Assembly: GCF_025024155.1 (NCBI RefSeq)
Contig: NW_026251760.1
Coordinates: 1 to 64,000 of the forward strand
Length of the DNA: 64,000 nt
Source: Gamsiella multidivaricata
Taxonomy: Eukaryota > Mortierellomycota > Mortierellomycetes > Mortierellales > Mortierellaceae
Direction: 5' to 3'
Part shown: piece after piece, positions 25,071 through 38,409 of the stretch
Layout of the letters: every line of letters starts with the position of its first letter
How positions within the stretch are numbered: position 1 is the first letter of the stretch
The notes under the pieces: generated by a model
Told to the model about the DNA's origin: nothing
Database searches by the model: none
What the model saw: the letters and a program-made list of their open reading frames with translations, nothing else
Position numbers and translations under genes: made by a program

Positions 25071-28000
25071 ATGGGATTCTGTCATCGTTGCGGCGAACTT
25101 GTCCACGGCGCAAACTGTCTAAAGTGCGGTGGCCGTTCAGTATGTACGTTCTTTTCTGAGCTCGCGAATGCCAAAAGCGCTATCATAAATGTAACCATGG
25201 AGTGCGGATCCCCTCTCCTCGTCGTTACCTCCCCAGCCTTATCCTCTCAATCGATCGTCATCTAGAGAACGCGTTGATGAATCTAACCCTCGTCCAATGA
25301 AACTACCTATAGCATCCGTCACAAGTGGGCTCCAGTCCAACTCCAGGAACGACCCTTGGATCAACGCGTAAGTACTACCTCTGCTTTTTTTTTTGTTGTT
25401 GTTATTGGCAGCTGTCGACGGGCAGGCAAGCAAAGTAGACAGAAAGGCATGTCCGCCTTGTAGGCGAAAGGGCTGAGGACCCACAACAAAACGACACATA
25501 AACACCTCAATCCACGCGGACACTGTACATGGCGTACTCTTTACTCTTTTCTATTTCAGTGCGGATCACGCGGATCATCAGGAAGGGGAGGGGGGCGTCG
25601 TGGCCTGTCCTATTCTACTCAGGGGTGGACTGTGGAATCGAAAAAAACGGTATCGAACCTTGGCAAAAACACTCGTACACACAAAGGGGTCGCAGGAAAC
25701 AGACCAGATGGACAAGCTGATCGATATCCTGTAAACCAGAAGAATGAAGGACAGACCCTGTTCGGAGAGGCACTAACGTTACACTCTCATCAAATATATA
25801 TATATATAGATATCAAAACATCCTTGATGGAGGCATCTCAAAGCCTTCGAAGCGTATGTCCATGCCCGCTGTTCCTTCCATGACCAAACCGCAGTCGCAG
25901 TCACTCGTCATTCAGAAGCACTGTAATGGTTGCTACAAACAGATCTTCCAGGTGCGTCAACATTCCCTCATTTACAAAAACACGCGCACTAGTGTGTCCT
26001 ATTCTTGGAAGAGACCAATATGATACTAACCGCCGGAATTACATTGCAACCTTGATAGGCCAAGGTGTTTGTGGAGCCAGGGAAGCCGTCTATCATCTAC
26101 TGCGAGAAGTGCTATATCGAAAAGTTCACTAAGGGAAGCTGTCCGACCTGCACCAAGCCCGTTTTGTCCAAGACCGACCCCTATATCACACACAATAAGC
26201 GGACATGGCACGCAGTCTGCTTCAAGTGCTTCAAGTGTCACGTCGATGTAGCCTCAAGGCCCATGGTTGACTTGCGTGGACGACCCTGCTGCGAGGAATG
26301 TCTTATGGCACAGGCAGGAGCAGAGAACCAGAGTCCATCTCTTCAGGATCAGGATCTGTCAACCTTCAGAGATAGCCCCACACCCGGAAACCGCTCAGCC
26401 GCCAACTCACCAGCACTTTCTTCATCACCCCTGCCTGCAAACACAAGAACATCCAACAGCCCCTACCTTGACGCATCATTGGAAATCCCTTCCCGCCTGC
26501 AGCCCAACTTGTCTCCCCTCGATATCAACTTGGACAGGAGCCACATGCAGACAAGCCCACCATTGTCTGCACAGAGCACCTCTAGCCAGTCATCATTGGG
26601 GGCATCATCGTCTTTCAGAAACGCTGGATCGAGTGGATACACAAGCGGTACCTCATCGACCTATTCCAGCTTGGGACGTAAGGGCTCTGATTCACTCACG
26701 CCCTCGGCTCTCCCATCCGGTTCAGCTTCTAACCTGCTCAGGGCAGAACACGGCTCAACCACAAGTAGCCCAGTCCTGTCCTACCGCCGACCCAGCTCCT
26801 CCCTGTCCATTCATTCGTACAACAGCTCCAGGCCATCTTCACCTGCGCTCAGTCGACATGAACAAGACTCCGATGGAGGGTTCAAGTCGAATGACGAGAC
26901 CGATACGCCCGGCAAGGACCAAGGACTCGCCGAGAACATGTCCGAGTCAACCCTTCACGGGTTGCATCGGGCAAGGTCGCATTCGACGCCCAGTGCAGAT
27001 AACCGTGTAGATCAATACCCTACCTCGTCCGTGGACGCCAACCTTGTAGCCCCCACAGAAAAGCTCTCCTTGTCGCCAGTAGAACGTCCGCAACCTAAAG
27101 CAGAGCCTTCGACTGGGCCACAACGACCGATTATAGGTCGTGCGCGCTCTCGGACCTCTGTTGGTCCAGCACCATCAGCTTCGGTGCGAGCGAGAACACA
27201 GGCGTATATGAACCAAGCCAAGTCCGGTAGCTCACCTACAAGAAGCAACAGCCAGATGTTCGGCTCGAGCCAGAACTTGACTGTTAACCGGGCCTCGTCT
27301 ATGCTCAACCACCCGTCCAAGCAAGAGACATCGCCGTCTGCAGCTGCTTCATCAGAGGCCGAGTCCAAGCGTCCGTCCTTGCAGCGACATGGCCGCCAAC
27401 GTTCGAGCACTGTCGGAGAGGCCGTCAGTTTCCCTTCCGTGAACGTGGACTCGCCAGTGAGCCCGAGTCTTTGGCGTGCATCCATTCCAGAGAACCATTG
27501 TCTGAAGTGTTTGGAGAAGGTGACGGAGAACGGGGTCCGGTTACAGAATGGTGATCGATACCATATCAGTTGCTTTTTGTGCCACGGCTGCAAGCAGGTC
27601 TTTACAGAATCGGAATTCCATGTCGTCTTGGGCCGACCCTATCATCCAAGCGTAAGTTTTCTTTTGTGTTTATGAGAAATCATTACATTTTTTATTCTTG
27701 AATTGAATTGAATTGAATTGAATAGAATTGAATTGAATTGACTTACTAATGCTGTAATCTGTATCTTTGTGTTATGGCATCGATAGTGCGTCTCTATGGC
27801 TGGCCCATCGAGCGCGATGAGTGCGTTGACGAAGTGCCAGCAGTGCCACAAGGTCATTACCGGCAAGTCAATCCGGTTTGCTGGTCTGAACTACCACACA
27901 CAATGCTTTGCTTGCACACACTGCAACAAGGCGCTCACCAGCACTAGTCGCTTCTTCGAAGTCGAAGGTCGGGTCGAGTGCGAGCAGTGCTGTGACGAGC

Positions 28001-28701
28001 GCGACAATGCGTCCCATCTGCCGCCCAAGATCGTGCCTGTCCCTCGAGCGGCAGAACACTTCCCGATGCCAGTGATCGACAGTTTGTCCCGACGGGCCAG
28101 CCTGCCTATGGAGCCCTCGGGCCCAGGTATGATGGCGACCAATGCCAATGGAAACCTCTCTCGATCTGGTTCTGGTTCCGGCTGCGGATCCCCTGTTGGT
28201 TCAGCATCTCCACTGCGGTCACCAGCTTCGCCCTCGGGATCTACGAACAATTTTCTTAACGATGTGAGGGACCAGACCGCCGGCAGTGGAGCAGCGTCAC
28301 CGGTGTTGGTGATGCCGTCTCCGCTGGCAGAGCGAGCGACCCCTCCGGTGTTGACATCGTTCTTTGGTACGAGGACGCGTCCATTGCCAAAGTTTGGAGG
28401 TGTGACGACGTGTCCACGTTGCCATCTGGCCGTGAGTGTGATGGAACAGGTCCCTGGGCCCAAGAATGAGAAGTGGCATAAGAAGTGCTTGAACTGCACG
28501 GGATGCAAGAAGGTGTTGGATTCGAGCGCGCTTACGCGTGGTGAGGGCGAGGCCTTCTGTCGTGCATGCTTTGTAAGTGTTTTTTGACTTTTTTTGCTTT
28601 CGCTTTATGAGAATGATAGCGTTGTCTGTAAAAGGATACTAACAAGTTTTTTTTAATATTTTATTTGACTCTTGTAGAACAAGACGCGTGGTCGAGTTTG
28701 A
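25071..28701 (+). CDS. Multi-LIM domain protein (paxillin-like)
   Basis: Join 25071-25143, 25313-25367, 25810-25951, 26059-27651, 27787-28572, 28678-28701; 890 residues. N-terminal CHRCGELVHGANCLKCGG looks like a small zinc ribbon. LIM-type Cys/His clusters: near 81-170 (CNGC...CEKC, CPTC...HAVCFKCFKC...CEEC), near 573-625 (CLKC...HISCFLCHGC), near 637-685 (CQQC...HTQCFACTHC...CEQC) and near 828-886 (CPRC...HKKCLNCTGC...CRAC). Between is a 400-residue Ser/Pro-rich disordered linker. LIM domains mediate protein contacts at actin and polarity sites; fungal paxillin-like proteins act at septa and tips, but no orthologue is asserted. The last exon is only 24 bases (NKTRGRV). The exon 3 acceptor follows a (TA)n tract. 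AATAAA lies near 28803. Confidence 0.82.
27697..27740. repeat. (TTGAA)n microsatellite within LIM gene intron
   Basis: About eight 5-bp units with one interruption (AATAG), lying between the GTAAGT donor at 27652 and the acceptor at 27786. Confidence 0.9.
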
Positions 28702-29732
28702 AGAGGGCGTAAAAGCTAAACACCATTTTTGATCGGCATCCACCAAAGGCCAAGGCGAACCTTCCTTATTTAGTCTTCGTTATTTTTTTTAAAGAAAAAA
28801 AGAATAAATGAATGACAATCGAAAAGGAAAAAGAGCGACACTCTTTCATATTCATACCTATCGCGTCATCTTGTACGGTAGAGCATGTCCGCTGTTGCCT
28901 CGACGGTACCCTATCTTGTGTTTCCATATGAGCATGTAAAAAGGGGGATGGGATGGTCTAGTTGAACAACAGGCCAGCAGAGTAAACAAGGGTGATTGCG
29001 CTTTGTGAAGACGCGTGCTCAGGAATGAATACAACAAGGTCAGTCGCTTCTTCGCTGAGGGTTTATTCATACATGGGTCTGAGGACGAAAAGCGGGAGCG
29101 GGAGCGAAAGGGATACATAGTCTAGCATGTGTGTCATTGGTAGCGGGTGTATTTCGACCCAGAAACGCGTATTCTTTTTTTTTTTTTTAGGCAGACCCAT
29201 GGTGATTTGCGATGTTTCATGCGGATCAAGGCGCGCGTACATGTTTTGTTGCGTGGGCCACCCCACAGCTGAAGGGACGGGGCTGGTGCCTCTTTTCTCT
29301 ATTTTCTTTTTTTCATCATCTCTTTGTCGTCGCCACCATCATCATCCTTCTCCATCCTCCATCCCTTCATTCTTCCCCTCATCCTCCATCTCCGCTTCCT
29401 TCTCGCTTCTACCGTCTCGCGCGAGCGGATACACGCGTCGTTGTTTTATTTATTTGCTTGCTTCTTTTCTTTTTCTTTTTTGTATGTTCCTCCACAATCA
29501 CCCTTTTTCATCCTTTGCATTGCATTGCGCTGCATTGCCTTTTTTTCTTTTATTTATTTTTATCCACCCATCCCTCGCACCTTGCTTCAAACTCATCCCT
29601 CCCATGTTCGCATCTTGCTAGTGTACTTTACCTTGCTTCGTCACGTCGAAAACGATCTCTCGCCCTGTCTGCTTCTGAGCAAGCGCGCCATAACGCCTTT
29701 CAACTATCACAACAACAACAAATAAAGAGATC
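28702..29732. other. Intergenic region upstream of the APSES/ankyrin gene
   Basis: No gene seen. LIM 3' flank with AATAAA near 28803, then a long pyrimidine-rich leader (about 29290-29640) and CAACAACAACAA just before ATG 29733. Confidence 0.6.
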
Positions 29733-32700
29733 ATGAGCACGATAAATAACACGAACACCCCTACCCCAACAGATGGTACCGGCGAACGCGATGCTTCAAA
29801 CACGAACACGATCAACCACCCTAGCATAAACACCCTCGGCGGCAGCAGTAATACCAACACCAGCATCGACCCGAGCAATGCAACAACCGTCGCGACCAAT
29901 ATCGCCTCTGGACCATTTCTCGGACTCTTTCCCGCGGCAGGAACTGTCACTGTTACACCTACCACTTCCTCGAACGCGGAAGCACAGCAGCAGCCCTCTA
30001 TCGGGGAGGTCACGACGTCGTCCCTACCACAGGCAGTGTTCGCACCAAGCGCGTCCTCGATTGAGCCTGATGCAAATGTTATTTTATCGCTGTTGCCGAG
30101 CATCTCGGCCATCCCGGGAATCGACACCAACGGCGCCAGCTCCATTCAGCCGATAATGGAAGCGCCAACCTCAAACCCAGCAGCAGTAGCCGTTTCACCG
30201 TCGACAAACATAGTCCTACAGGCACAGGCACAGGCACCGCTGCAGCGACAGCAGGAACAACCAATGTCTGCTTCAGTGCAGTTTCTGCAGCAGCAGTTGG
30301 CTGCACAACAGGAGGCAGCGAACCCCTTGGCTGGCACTGCACAACAAGGACAAGCATCGGAGCAAACACTGGAGCAAGCACGAACAACGCCAGGACTGTT
30401 GCTCAATGCACAGCCTTCACATCCAGTCCAATCTCAGCCTTTACAACAACTTGTCACACAGCAGCTTCTCCAGCAGCTACAGCAGCAGCCTTCTCAGAGC
30501 CAAAATATGTCTCAGCCCCAACCCCAACGGCAGTCTCTCCAGCAGCAGCGATCGTCTCCAATGCGGACACAGCAGGTACAGATGCCCCAGACTTCTCAAG
30601 TGTCTGTAGCAAACCAGGACGGCGCAATAATTTCGTCCATAGATTTGGCAAAACCGGCTATCGCCCCATTGAGTAACGCATCTAGTCAGAAGCAGCTTCA
30701 GGAACGGTCTCAGCAACAACAGCATGATCTTCAGCAACTGCAGGAACACAATGCACGACTGGCAGCTGCAATGGCTCCAGCTGAGAGTGGAGGACCGGTA
30801 CCAACACCTCAGAATAACAGTACCATGCAACCACTGGAGGGCATGATTAGCAACAGCGATAACAACAGCAGTGGCACAACCAATGGCAACAACGCTGACG
30901 TCCCGGGACTACATCTTCCACCAACTTCCTCACCCTCAGCACAATCATCAGTCCTCGTGAACGACTCTCCTAGTGTAGGACAGCAACAGACACCACCAGT
31001 ATTGGAAGGGAGCAAAATTTCGAACGTTGGCGGCAGCGATCACATCGTCAGCTTCCCTAGATCACCTGTTATTGGACTCGGAGTTGAGCCTGAGCCTATG
31101 AGTGAACCACTGAACATTTCTGCCGGATCATTTGAAGCACCGGGCTCCAGCAATTCGATCCCATCCAGTCAGCTAGAGGGCGTTAGTCCTCCGGTAGGAA
31201 AATCTCCCCAGATCTTCAAAGCAACTTACTCGGGCGTCCCGGTTTTTGAGATGATATGCAGGGGAGTTGCGGTGATGCGTCGTCGCTCGGACTCTTACCT
31301 GAATGCGACCCAGATTTTAAAGGTGGCCGAATTTGACAAGCCGCAGCGAACGCGTATCTTGGAAAGGGAGGTCCAGACTGGGGAGCACGAGAAGGTCCAA
31401 GGAGGCTATGGAAAGTACCAAGGTACGAAGGTTTTTTAGGCTGTCAACTTTGCTTGGATTGAAATGAATAGTGTCCAGTGTTGAATATTTTCGTTCACAC
31501 TTACTCATTTACTCCTCCTAATCATAGGAACATGGGTGCCGTACGATCGTGGAGTTCAGCTGTGTCAGGAATATAACGTGCTTCAATTGCTCCAGCCATT
31601 ACTTGAGTACCAATTCTCGAAGATCAACAGCCCACCTCTGGCGCCCAAACACGTCACTGCCGCAACGAACAGACCCCGAAAACCAAGGGAGCCAAAAGCC
31701 CCAGGAAAATCAAGGATGAAGAAGTCAAAGTCAAAGGGAGCCGCTCATCTTTTGCCAAAGCCTGGAATGCAAGGACCAGTTATGGGTATCATCGAAGGTT
31801 CCGGTGCTGGTCGCGAGGGATCCATACCGACGTTTGATAATGATGGCGATGATGATGTGAGCACGTCGGATCTTGACGATGAAACGCAAAGTCGTGCTGG
31901 TACGTCACTGTCGTTTATTTTGTATGTTGGTTAGCATTTACGAATACCGATGTCAATGGCCGGAGCGGTACTAATACTATTTGGTTATGGCTTTCTCGGA
32001 CATGAATAGGCACTGAAGCCAGTATGGACGAGACCATGAGCATTTTGTCAGCTCAAACCAGAACACCCTCACCGATTGAGTCGCGTGCAGATCTCTCTTC
32101 GAGTGAGATGTCTGATGTAGAAACAAATGCATCAGGACGACGACGGCGCCAGAGATCTGTCGAGCACGCACCAGGACCTCGCAAAAAGCAGAACAGCCGC
32201 CCAGGAGATGAACTTTTCATTGGATACCATGGCGGTCACAGCGGGCACCCGTCTTCGCAGCAGCAGCAGCAGCCGCAGCTTGGATACCACAACCCAGCTG
32301 CTTTTCATGCTCAGGATGTAGAAATGCGTTTGAGGGACAGTCCTCATTCACCATCCTTGCGTCAACCGTCGCCGTCCCCTCGTCGTGGGCCTTCAAGTGA
32401 ACGTGGCAGGACTTTAGGTCCAGGGTCATGGCAGGACGATCGTTTGCCGAATGCTGGAATGGCAGCGGATGAATCCAAACAGGGCCTGTATGCGGAGACG
32501 CTGCTCAACTATTTCGTATCGGACTCGGTCACACTGCCTTCAATTTTGACCCACCCTCCTCCAGATCTCGATTTTGACCTCATCATCGATGAAGAGGGAC
32601 ACACACCTTTGCATTGGGCGGTGGCGATGGCACGAACAAAGATTGTGAAGCTGCTGGTACAACATGGCGCAGACATTTACAGAGTTAATAATCAAGGGCA

Positions 32701-34495
32701 GACCGCTTTGATGCGATCGGTTCTGTTCACCAACAACTTTGATCTCAAAACATTCCCGACCTTGCTGGAGATCCTCCAAAAGACCATCTTCACGATTGAC
32801 AAGAACGACCAGACTGTTTTCCACCATGTGGCGGTGACGGCGGGAATGCGTGGCAAGGTGCATGCATCCCGGTACTACATGGAATGTCTGCTCGACAAGT
32901 TGACACAGCACCCCCAGGAGCTGGCCTCGATCATCAACGTGCAGGATGTTGTCGGCGATACGGCACTGATAATTGCCGCACGGATTGGGAACAAGAAGGT
33001 CGTGCGATTGCTTCTGGAAAAAGGCGCAGATCCAAAGATTCGAAACAAGTCTGGTCGGAATGCGGATGATTTCCTGCAGGACACAGAAATGAATGTCGCC
33101 GGCAGCAGCAGCGGTGGCGGTGGACCTCCTGTGTCTTCTTCCTTCCCTCGTCCCCAGCAGCAGTCAGCGCTGCCACCTTCATCATCCTCGTCCATACCAT
33201 CACCAGCAATTTCTGGAGGCCATCATCTTTCCCCACAACAGCACCAGCAGCAACAGCAACCACCGCCTCATCATCATCACCAGCAGCTACAACAACAACA
33301 GCGTTCCCCTGCCCATCCTCATCAGCATCATCATAACAGCAGCAATATTGGCAGCAGTGGCAACGGCAACCCACAGCGCATGAGCCATACTGTCAGCCAG
33401 CAGCAACCGCATCACCACCAAGGCGCCATGCCCCCGTCGGCATCAACCACTCCACGCATACCTAATCACCCATCCCCTAACCCGCATGGTCACCCCTCCT
33501 CGACCATGCGATCGATCACTCCACCACCTCCAAGACAAGGAGGTCATACATCACTGTCGTCAAACAACCTGGATCGCTCACCCAATGCAGGTTATCAGGA
33601 CTACCCTCCCAATCGATCTCCCAGGAACCCGCTCCAATCCCACCTGCCTGGTCCTTCGGCGGCCTCTCCACCTCTCTACGGTCAGCGTCTCGAACCTACC
33701 ACTCGTCCCAACCCTATGTACGACCCATCGTCTGGACGTGGACACCCGGGCTTTAATGGCCATCCTGCTGGCCCCGCAGGCAATCGAGGATTGGCGATGG
33801 AGCGGACTCCATCTTCGTCCAGGGATCCTGCTGCATATGCCTCTGCACCTCACAATGGCAGCGGCCCTGACCAAGCTCAAGGTCGGCCATCTAAGAAGAT
33901 GATTCCGGTAGTGACGGAGCTCTTTGAGCAGCTGACGCAGGCATATGAGAAGGATTTGTATGAGAAGGAGCAGGATCTTTTGGATGCGCGAAACATGCTG
34001 CAGGGGATTCAGGTCGATATTCAGGATGGTCGTCGGGCGATTGACGAGCTGCGTTCCAAGACGATGTATTTGCGTCAGGCGGAGGACCAGGTTAGGACAC
34101 TGGAGGGTATGATTCGCCACGAGATCAACCTGCGCCAGCGATTGAAGCTAGAACATTTGGTTGCGCAGGAGGAAACGCGATTGAGGCGGGAGATGGAGGA
34201 AGAAAAGGAAAAGGAGAAGAACTCGTTTGGGGCGACAGGAACAGGTGCTGTTGATTTGGAACGCGTGCGTGCGCTGGAAAAGGAGGCGGCGGAATTGAGG
34301 TCTAGTCTGGCACATCTCCAGCAGACGCGCAAGGACCAGGTGGAGCAGGTTGTGCAGCTGAAGAGTCAACAAGGAAAGAGAAGACACGAGTACAAGCGGT
34401 TGATTGCGCTGTGTTGCAATGTATCTATCGATGAGGTCGACGGACTGTTAGGGCCGTTGTTGAGTACGCTCGGAAGCGAGGATGGACTGGTCTAA
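29733..34495 (+). CDS. APSES-domain, ankyrin-repeat transcription factor (MBF/SBF type)
   Basis: Join 29733-31422, 31528-31899, 32010-34495; 1515 residues. The KilA-N/APSES DNA-binding domain is at about 490-590: [35 protein letters not shown], and across intron 1 [20 protein letters not shown]. Ankyrin repeats follow near 870-1045 ([40 protein letters not shown]). A C-terminal coiled coil is near 1325-1480. This is the layout of Swi4/Mbp1/Res proteins, which bind MCB/SCB boxes at the G1/S transition together with a Swi6/Cdc10 partner. It is unusual in having about 490 mostly Gln/Ser/Thr residues before the DNA-binding domain (Mbp1 and Swi4 have it near the N terminus), and a second His/Gln/Pro stretch near 1050-1300. 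Which paralogue it is cannot be told from sequence alone. Confidence 0.9.
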
Positions 34496-34750
34496 ACGAG
34501 GCCGACTCTATTTTATTTGATATATGCTTTTTACTTTTTCTGTATTATTACCATGTTTTACTCTGCCACTCAAATAAGACTTGACACCGAAAATACATAG
34601 ATCTTTTTTTTTTTTCGAGGTCCTTGCCTTCCTTGACTCCACCCCTCCTTTGATTCTTCAATGGGGTGCATCATGTGACGCACCTCCAATAAATGACCCC
34701 GCGAGTTATGGGGGAGATCACTTTTTTGAACAATCATTCATTTGCGAACC

Positions 34751-35474
34751 ATGGACGACAGCATCGAATTCGAGAGCGAAGGCGAAGAGAACTACACGCC
34801 CCTTCAACGTCGTCTAGGGAAGAGACCCGCACGGGAGATTGAGGATGACTTTGACGACAATATCGACGACTTTGACGACCTCAAGCGAGATGACGGCGGA
34901 CGAAAACGCGGTGTGAAGGCAGGAGGGTCAAGTTCAAGAGGTGTACCGCGTGAAGACGACGACCGCGATGATGATGGCGATGGTGATGGCGATGAACATC
35001 AGCAGGTTGAGGAAGAAGAAGAAGACGAGGATAAGCCCAATTTTCGACCGGTAAGGAAGGCTGCTTCACCAAGAGCTATAAAAAGTGATATAAAGGATCC
35101 AGGGCTTTGGACACTGACAGCAGATCAACTGGTTTTTCTGATAGGCTACAATGGGAGCTATATTCAAAGGCGTCTGGACAGATCCTGGAACCAAAGGTGA
35201 TGCACCAACAAGGTCTCTGCTTGTCGTTTTCGAGAACTTGAACAAGATGCGTCGTGGACTAATACTCTCATTTTCCTCGCTATGTCTCTATGTAGCCCAT
35301 AAGGAAGCGTTGGAACTGTCAGCGGAGTACCTACGACTGTTTACGATCGAGGCATTGCATCGGACAGCAGCATACCAGCGGGAACAGGAGGACGAAGAAT
35401 TGAGGAACGAGGAAACGTTGATTGAGCTCGATTCCTTGGAGGCCATCACACCACAGCTGGTCATGGACTTTTGA
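34751..35474 (+). CDS. CENP-X / MHF2 histone-fold protein
   Basis: Join 34751-35050, 35145-35196, 35296-35474; 176 residues. The histone-fold part (about 103-176) reads MGAIFKGVWTDPGTKAHKEA, LSAEYLRLFTIEALHRTAAY and ends LEAITPQLVMDF, closely matching the CENP-X ending PQLLLDF. CENP-X pairs with CENP-S (MHF1) in the kinetochore CENP-T-W-S-X complex and with FANCM/Mph1/Fml1 helicases at damaged DNA. The 100-residue N-terminal exon is strongly acidic (DDFDDNIDDFDDL; EEEEEDED) and is absent from the ~80-residue animal protein. Exons 2 and 3 must be joined across an intron inside the histone fold to see the match. ATG 34751 is the first ATG; only 255 bp separate it from the preceding stop. Confidence 0.82.
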
Positions 35475-35940
35475 GGGCGTTGAGTGTAGCTATTGACAAG
35501 TTCAGGCGCAGTCAATGAGCTGTCCAGTTACAACACGCCAGAAGGTCGTTTATGGGCCCTGTCCTCGGCGCAAGAATCATTGCACGGAACGGCATGGTGA
35601 GGATAGGCGAGATCTGCCCTTACTGCCCTTCCCGCCTTGTACAGTAGGCGGGCAAGTGAGCTGGAAAGGACGACTTCCCGTCAGGTGTAACAAACATTGC
35701 AGCAGCCATGGTTGTCCAAAGACAAATGACATCCTCGCTTTGCGCTTTGGTCATGACAAACACAAAATAAAAAAAACTATGAGTACAACAGCACATTCGC
35801 TTTCCCCACAGAAAAAAAAAAAAAAGTGCAGAACACCCTAATCACCTTCATCGTGTCCCATTCTTCATCCTCCACATCTCACCTCCACCCGCTCACTCGC
35901 TACAAACACATATACCCCTAATACAGACTCTTTGTCAACA
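35475..35940. other. Intergenic region between CENP-X and the gene at 35941
   Basis: No gene seen. An A run (about 35811-35825) and a C-rich leader (35826-35940) are present. Confidence 0.6.
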
Positions 35941-38409
35941 ATGGGAAGACGATTATCAATGTTCTGCCCCTGTCTCCCTCGCAAGCAACGAGACAATTTG
36001 CTATCCCGATCATTGTACCCTGACCAGGATTCCTCAGGACATGAAGACTACAGTGACGAGGACGACAATGGATACCAGCCCTACAGACACAGTCATACAC
36101 AATCACATTATCCCCATACCTCTCGTGCACGGCTCCAGTCAATGGAACCATCATCATCGCCACCCAATGCGAGCGGCAGCAATAACGATAATCCCTGGCC
36201 GTCCAGGTTTTCCAACGGTCGGCTCTCGAGACATGCGAATCAGCACAGTTCACAGGACAGGAGCAACCTAAGGAAACCAAATCCGTTCAGGACACCCTAT
36301 CGGGATGATGATAATGATGATGACGAGGATCAAGAGGGAGTAGATGCGAATGGCGAAAGGACGACGACAACAACAACAACAACGACAACGGGGGCGGGGA
36401 TAACGAGCTTTGAACCATATCGGGACGATGATAGCGAGGAGGACTCGAAGGCGATTCATCCCAAGATGGACTATCCGTCAAATCGGATCCGATCGTCGTC
36501 AACGACAGCTACATCGATCAATCCAAGCCCTGCGAAGAGGTTCGTCCGTGCACCCCGGAACCCGCAAGGGAAATCGATGGCGTGGGGCGATGAGGATGAC
36601 GGATATGGAGATGCGGAGGAGGTGATTGATGTGGATGCACTCATTGCTGAACAGGTATGGGATCCTCTTCTTTTTCCTCGGTTCAGTTCGCAGCCATTGC
36701 GTGCATATACCTCTGCGTGCATATACCTCTGCATGTTTTAATCGCCAACGTGCTCTGCTGGTTGATTGGACGGACCTACATGTATTTTTTTTTTACACCC
36801 TTCCGCTCGGCTCTCTGCAAACGCTTACATGTCAAAGTGCCAAGAGCTCTACTCTATTCCTCGAAAGAATGAACGTGCACGCTCTGGCATGTTTATTTTC
36901 GCTTGGCATGTGGCCACCCCACCTCCCTTCACTTCTGCTCTCTCTACATAATGTGCTGACAGATCATTTAATTCCTAATCCTCCTCCTCGTCTGTCATCT
37001 AGGAACGGATTACGAAGGAACTGGCCGCTCAGGAGGAAGCCCTGCGGAAGGAGGAAGAGGCCGCGATTGTGGCAAAACGTATGGCCGCCATTCGTGCAGC
37101 TGAGCGGCGAGGGCTTTTGCGGTTCGAGGGTGATCAGCTCGTTATTCCTGGAAGCAGCGTGAACAGCGACAACGACAATGACCATGAAAGTAAAGATAAG
37201 GGCTCGTCTAGTGCTGTCAACCAAGGGCGTACGGTCCAGGATGATGGCGACTGGAACTATTCCAGGCGGATTCAGCAGCAGCAGCAGCAACAACAACAAC
37301 AACAAAACAGACATCCAATGGAACGTACGACATCTTCAGCGGCCTCGTCGTATGTCGGAGGGATCGATGCCTTCAACCAAGAACTCAAGATGATGAGCCT
37401 GGATATCAACCGTTCAGAAAGCAAGCACCACAACAAAAATGTGGGCAGGAGTAACTCTCCGCAATTACCACTACCGACACCATATGACATGGCAACAACG
37501 ACGACTGCAACACCGAAACCTGCACGGATATCAACTTTGACAAGTGCGGTCCAAACTACACCAAAGACGGTTTCAACGGGTGTATCGACATCGTCATCAT
37601 CGACCTTGAGCCCGTCCTCGGTCATGATTAGTCCCAGAGGAGTGTTCAACAGTGTGGCGACGTTCCTGAAGAAGGTCGATGGGGTGATCGCAGGTGAGAG
37701 CGGTGATTCTTCGGACGAGGCGACGTTATCAGACAAAGAACAACAACAGCAGCAGCAGCAGAAACAGAAGCAAGCTCGAGGTGAGGATAAGAGTCGAGCA
37801 GCTAGCTATATGAATGGACCCCAAAGCTTGACGACGAATGCTGCCGACGACAATGTAGGAAGGGAAAGAAGCAGCGGTGGTGGATACAGTACCGTTGATG
37901 CAGAGGGTCGTGGCCAGCACCGGCAAGATAGTACTGTGGCAATTCATTTGGATGCTCAGGAACGACCGTACCCAGAGGACCCGTTCAATACCCCAACAGG
38001 GCCGCACTTTCCAAATGCGGAGCGCCTGTCATCATACTCAACTGACCCCTCCAATGTTAGCAACACTATACCCAAGAGGTCGTCCTCAACGACGAGTTAC
38101 AAAGCGCCAGAGCCTTCCAAGGCCACAACAGAACCTGTTGCTGTTACGACTGCAGCACCGGAGGCGGGCATGTTTGGGACGTTTACGTCATTCTTTAATA
38201 CGGGATCAAGTCTCATGGGGTTCTTTGGCGGATCAGGCGGTGATGCCGAAGAGGATGAGAGGGGCCAGAATAAGGAGGATGAGTATGGTCGGCGATTGTC
38301 GAGTTTGAAGTATGGGGATCCGAAGAAGCATCGGTTTAGTTATCGGAAGGCGACTGTTGAGGACGACGACGACGACGATGATGATGGCATCGACGACTAT
38401 AATTTTTAG
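35941..38409 (+). CDS. Unrecognised protein with dual-lipidation-like N terminus
   Basis: Join 35941-36654, 37003-38409; 706 residues. I do not recognise the family. It starts MGRRLSMFCPCLPRK: Gly2 with nearby Cys9 and Cys11 is the pattern of N-myristoylated, palmitoylated membrane proteins, though position 6 and 7 are Ser/Met, so this is only suggestive. Most of the chain is disordered, with Asp/Glu runs, poly-Thr and Gln runs. A compact helical segment spans the splice junction: DVDALIAEQERITKELAAQE then EEEAAIVAKRMAAIRAAERR (about 230-275), followed by GLLRFEGDQLVIP; this is probably the conserved part. The C terminus is acidic (DDDDDDDDGIDDYNF). The 348-bp intron has a duplicated 15-bp motif (TGCATATACCTCTGC) near its start. 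Likely membrane-peripheral; function unknown. Confidence 0.6.

Noticed and set aside
29618..30145. 175-residue minus-strand open frame
   Set aside because: Antisense of the Gln/Ser/Thr-rich start of the APSES gene; hydrophobic composition is a by-product of the sense codons.
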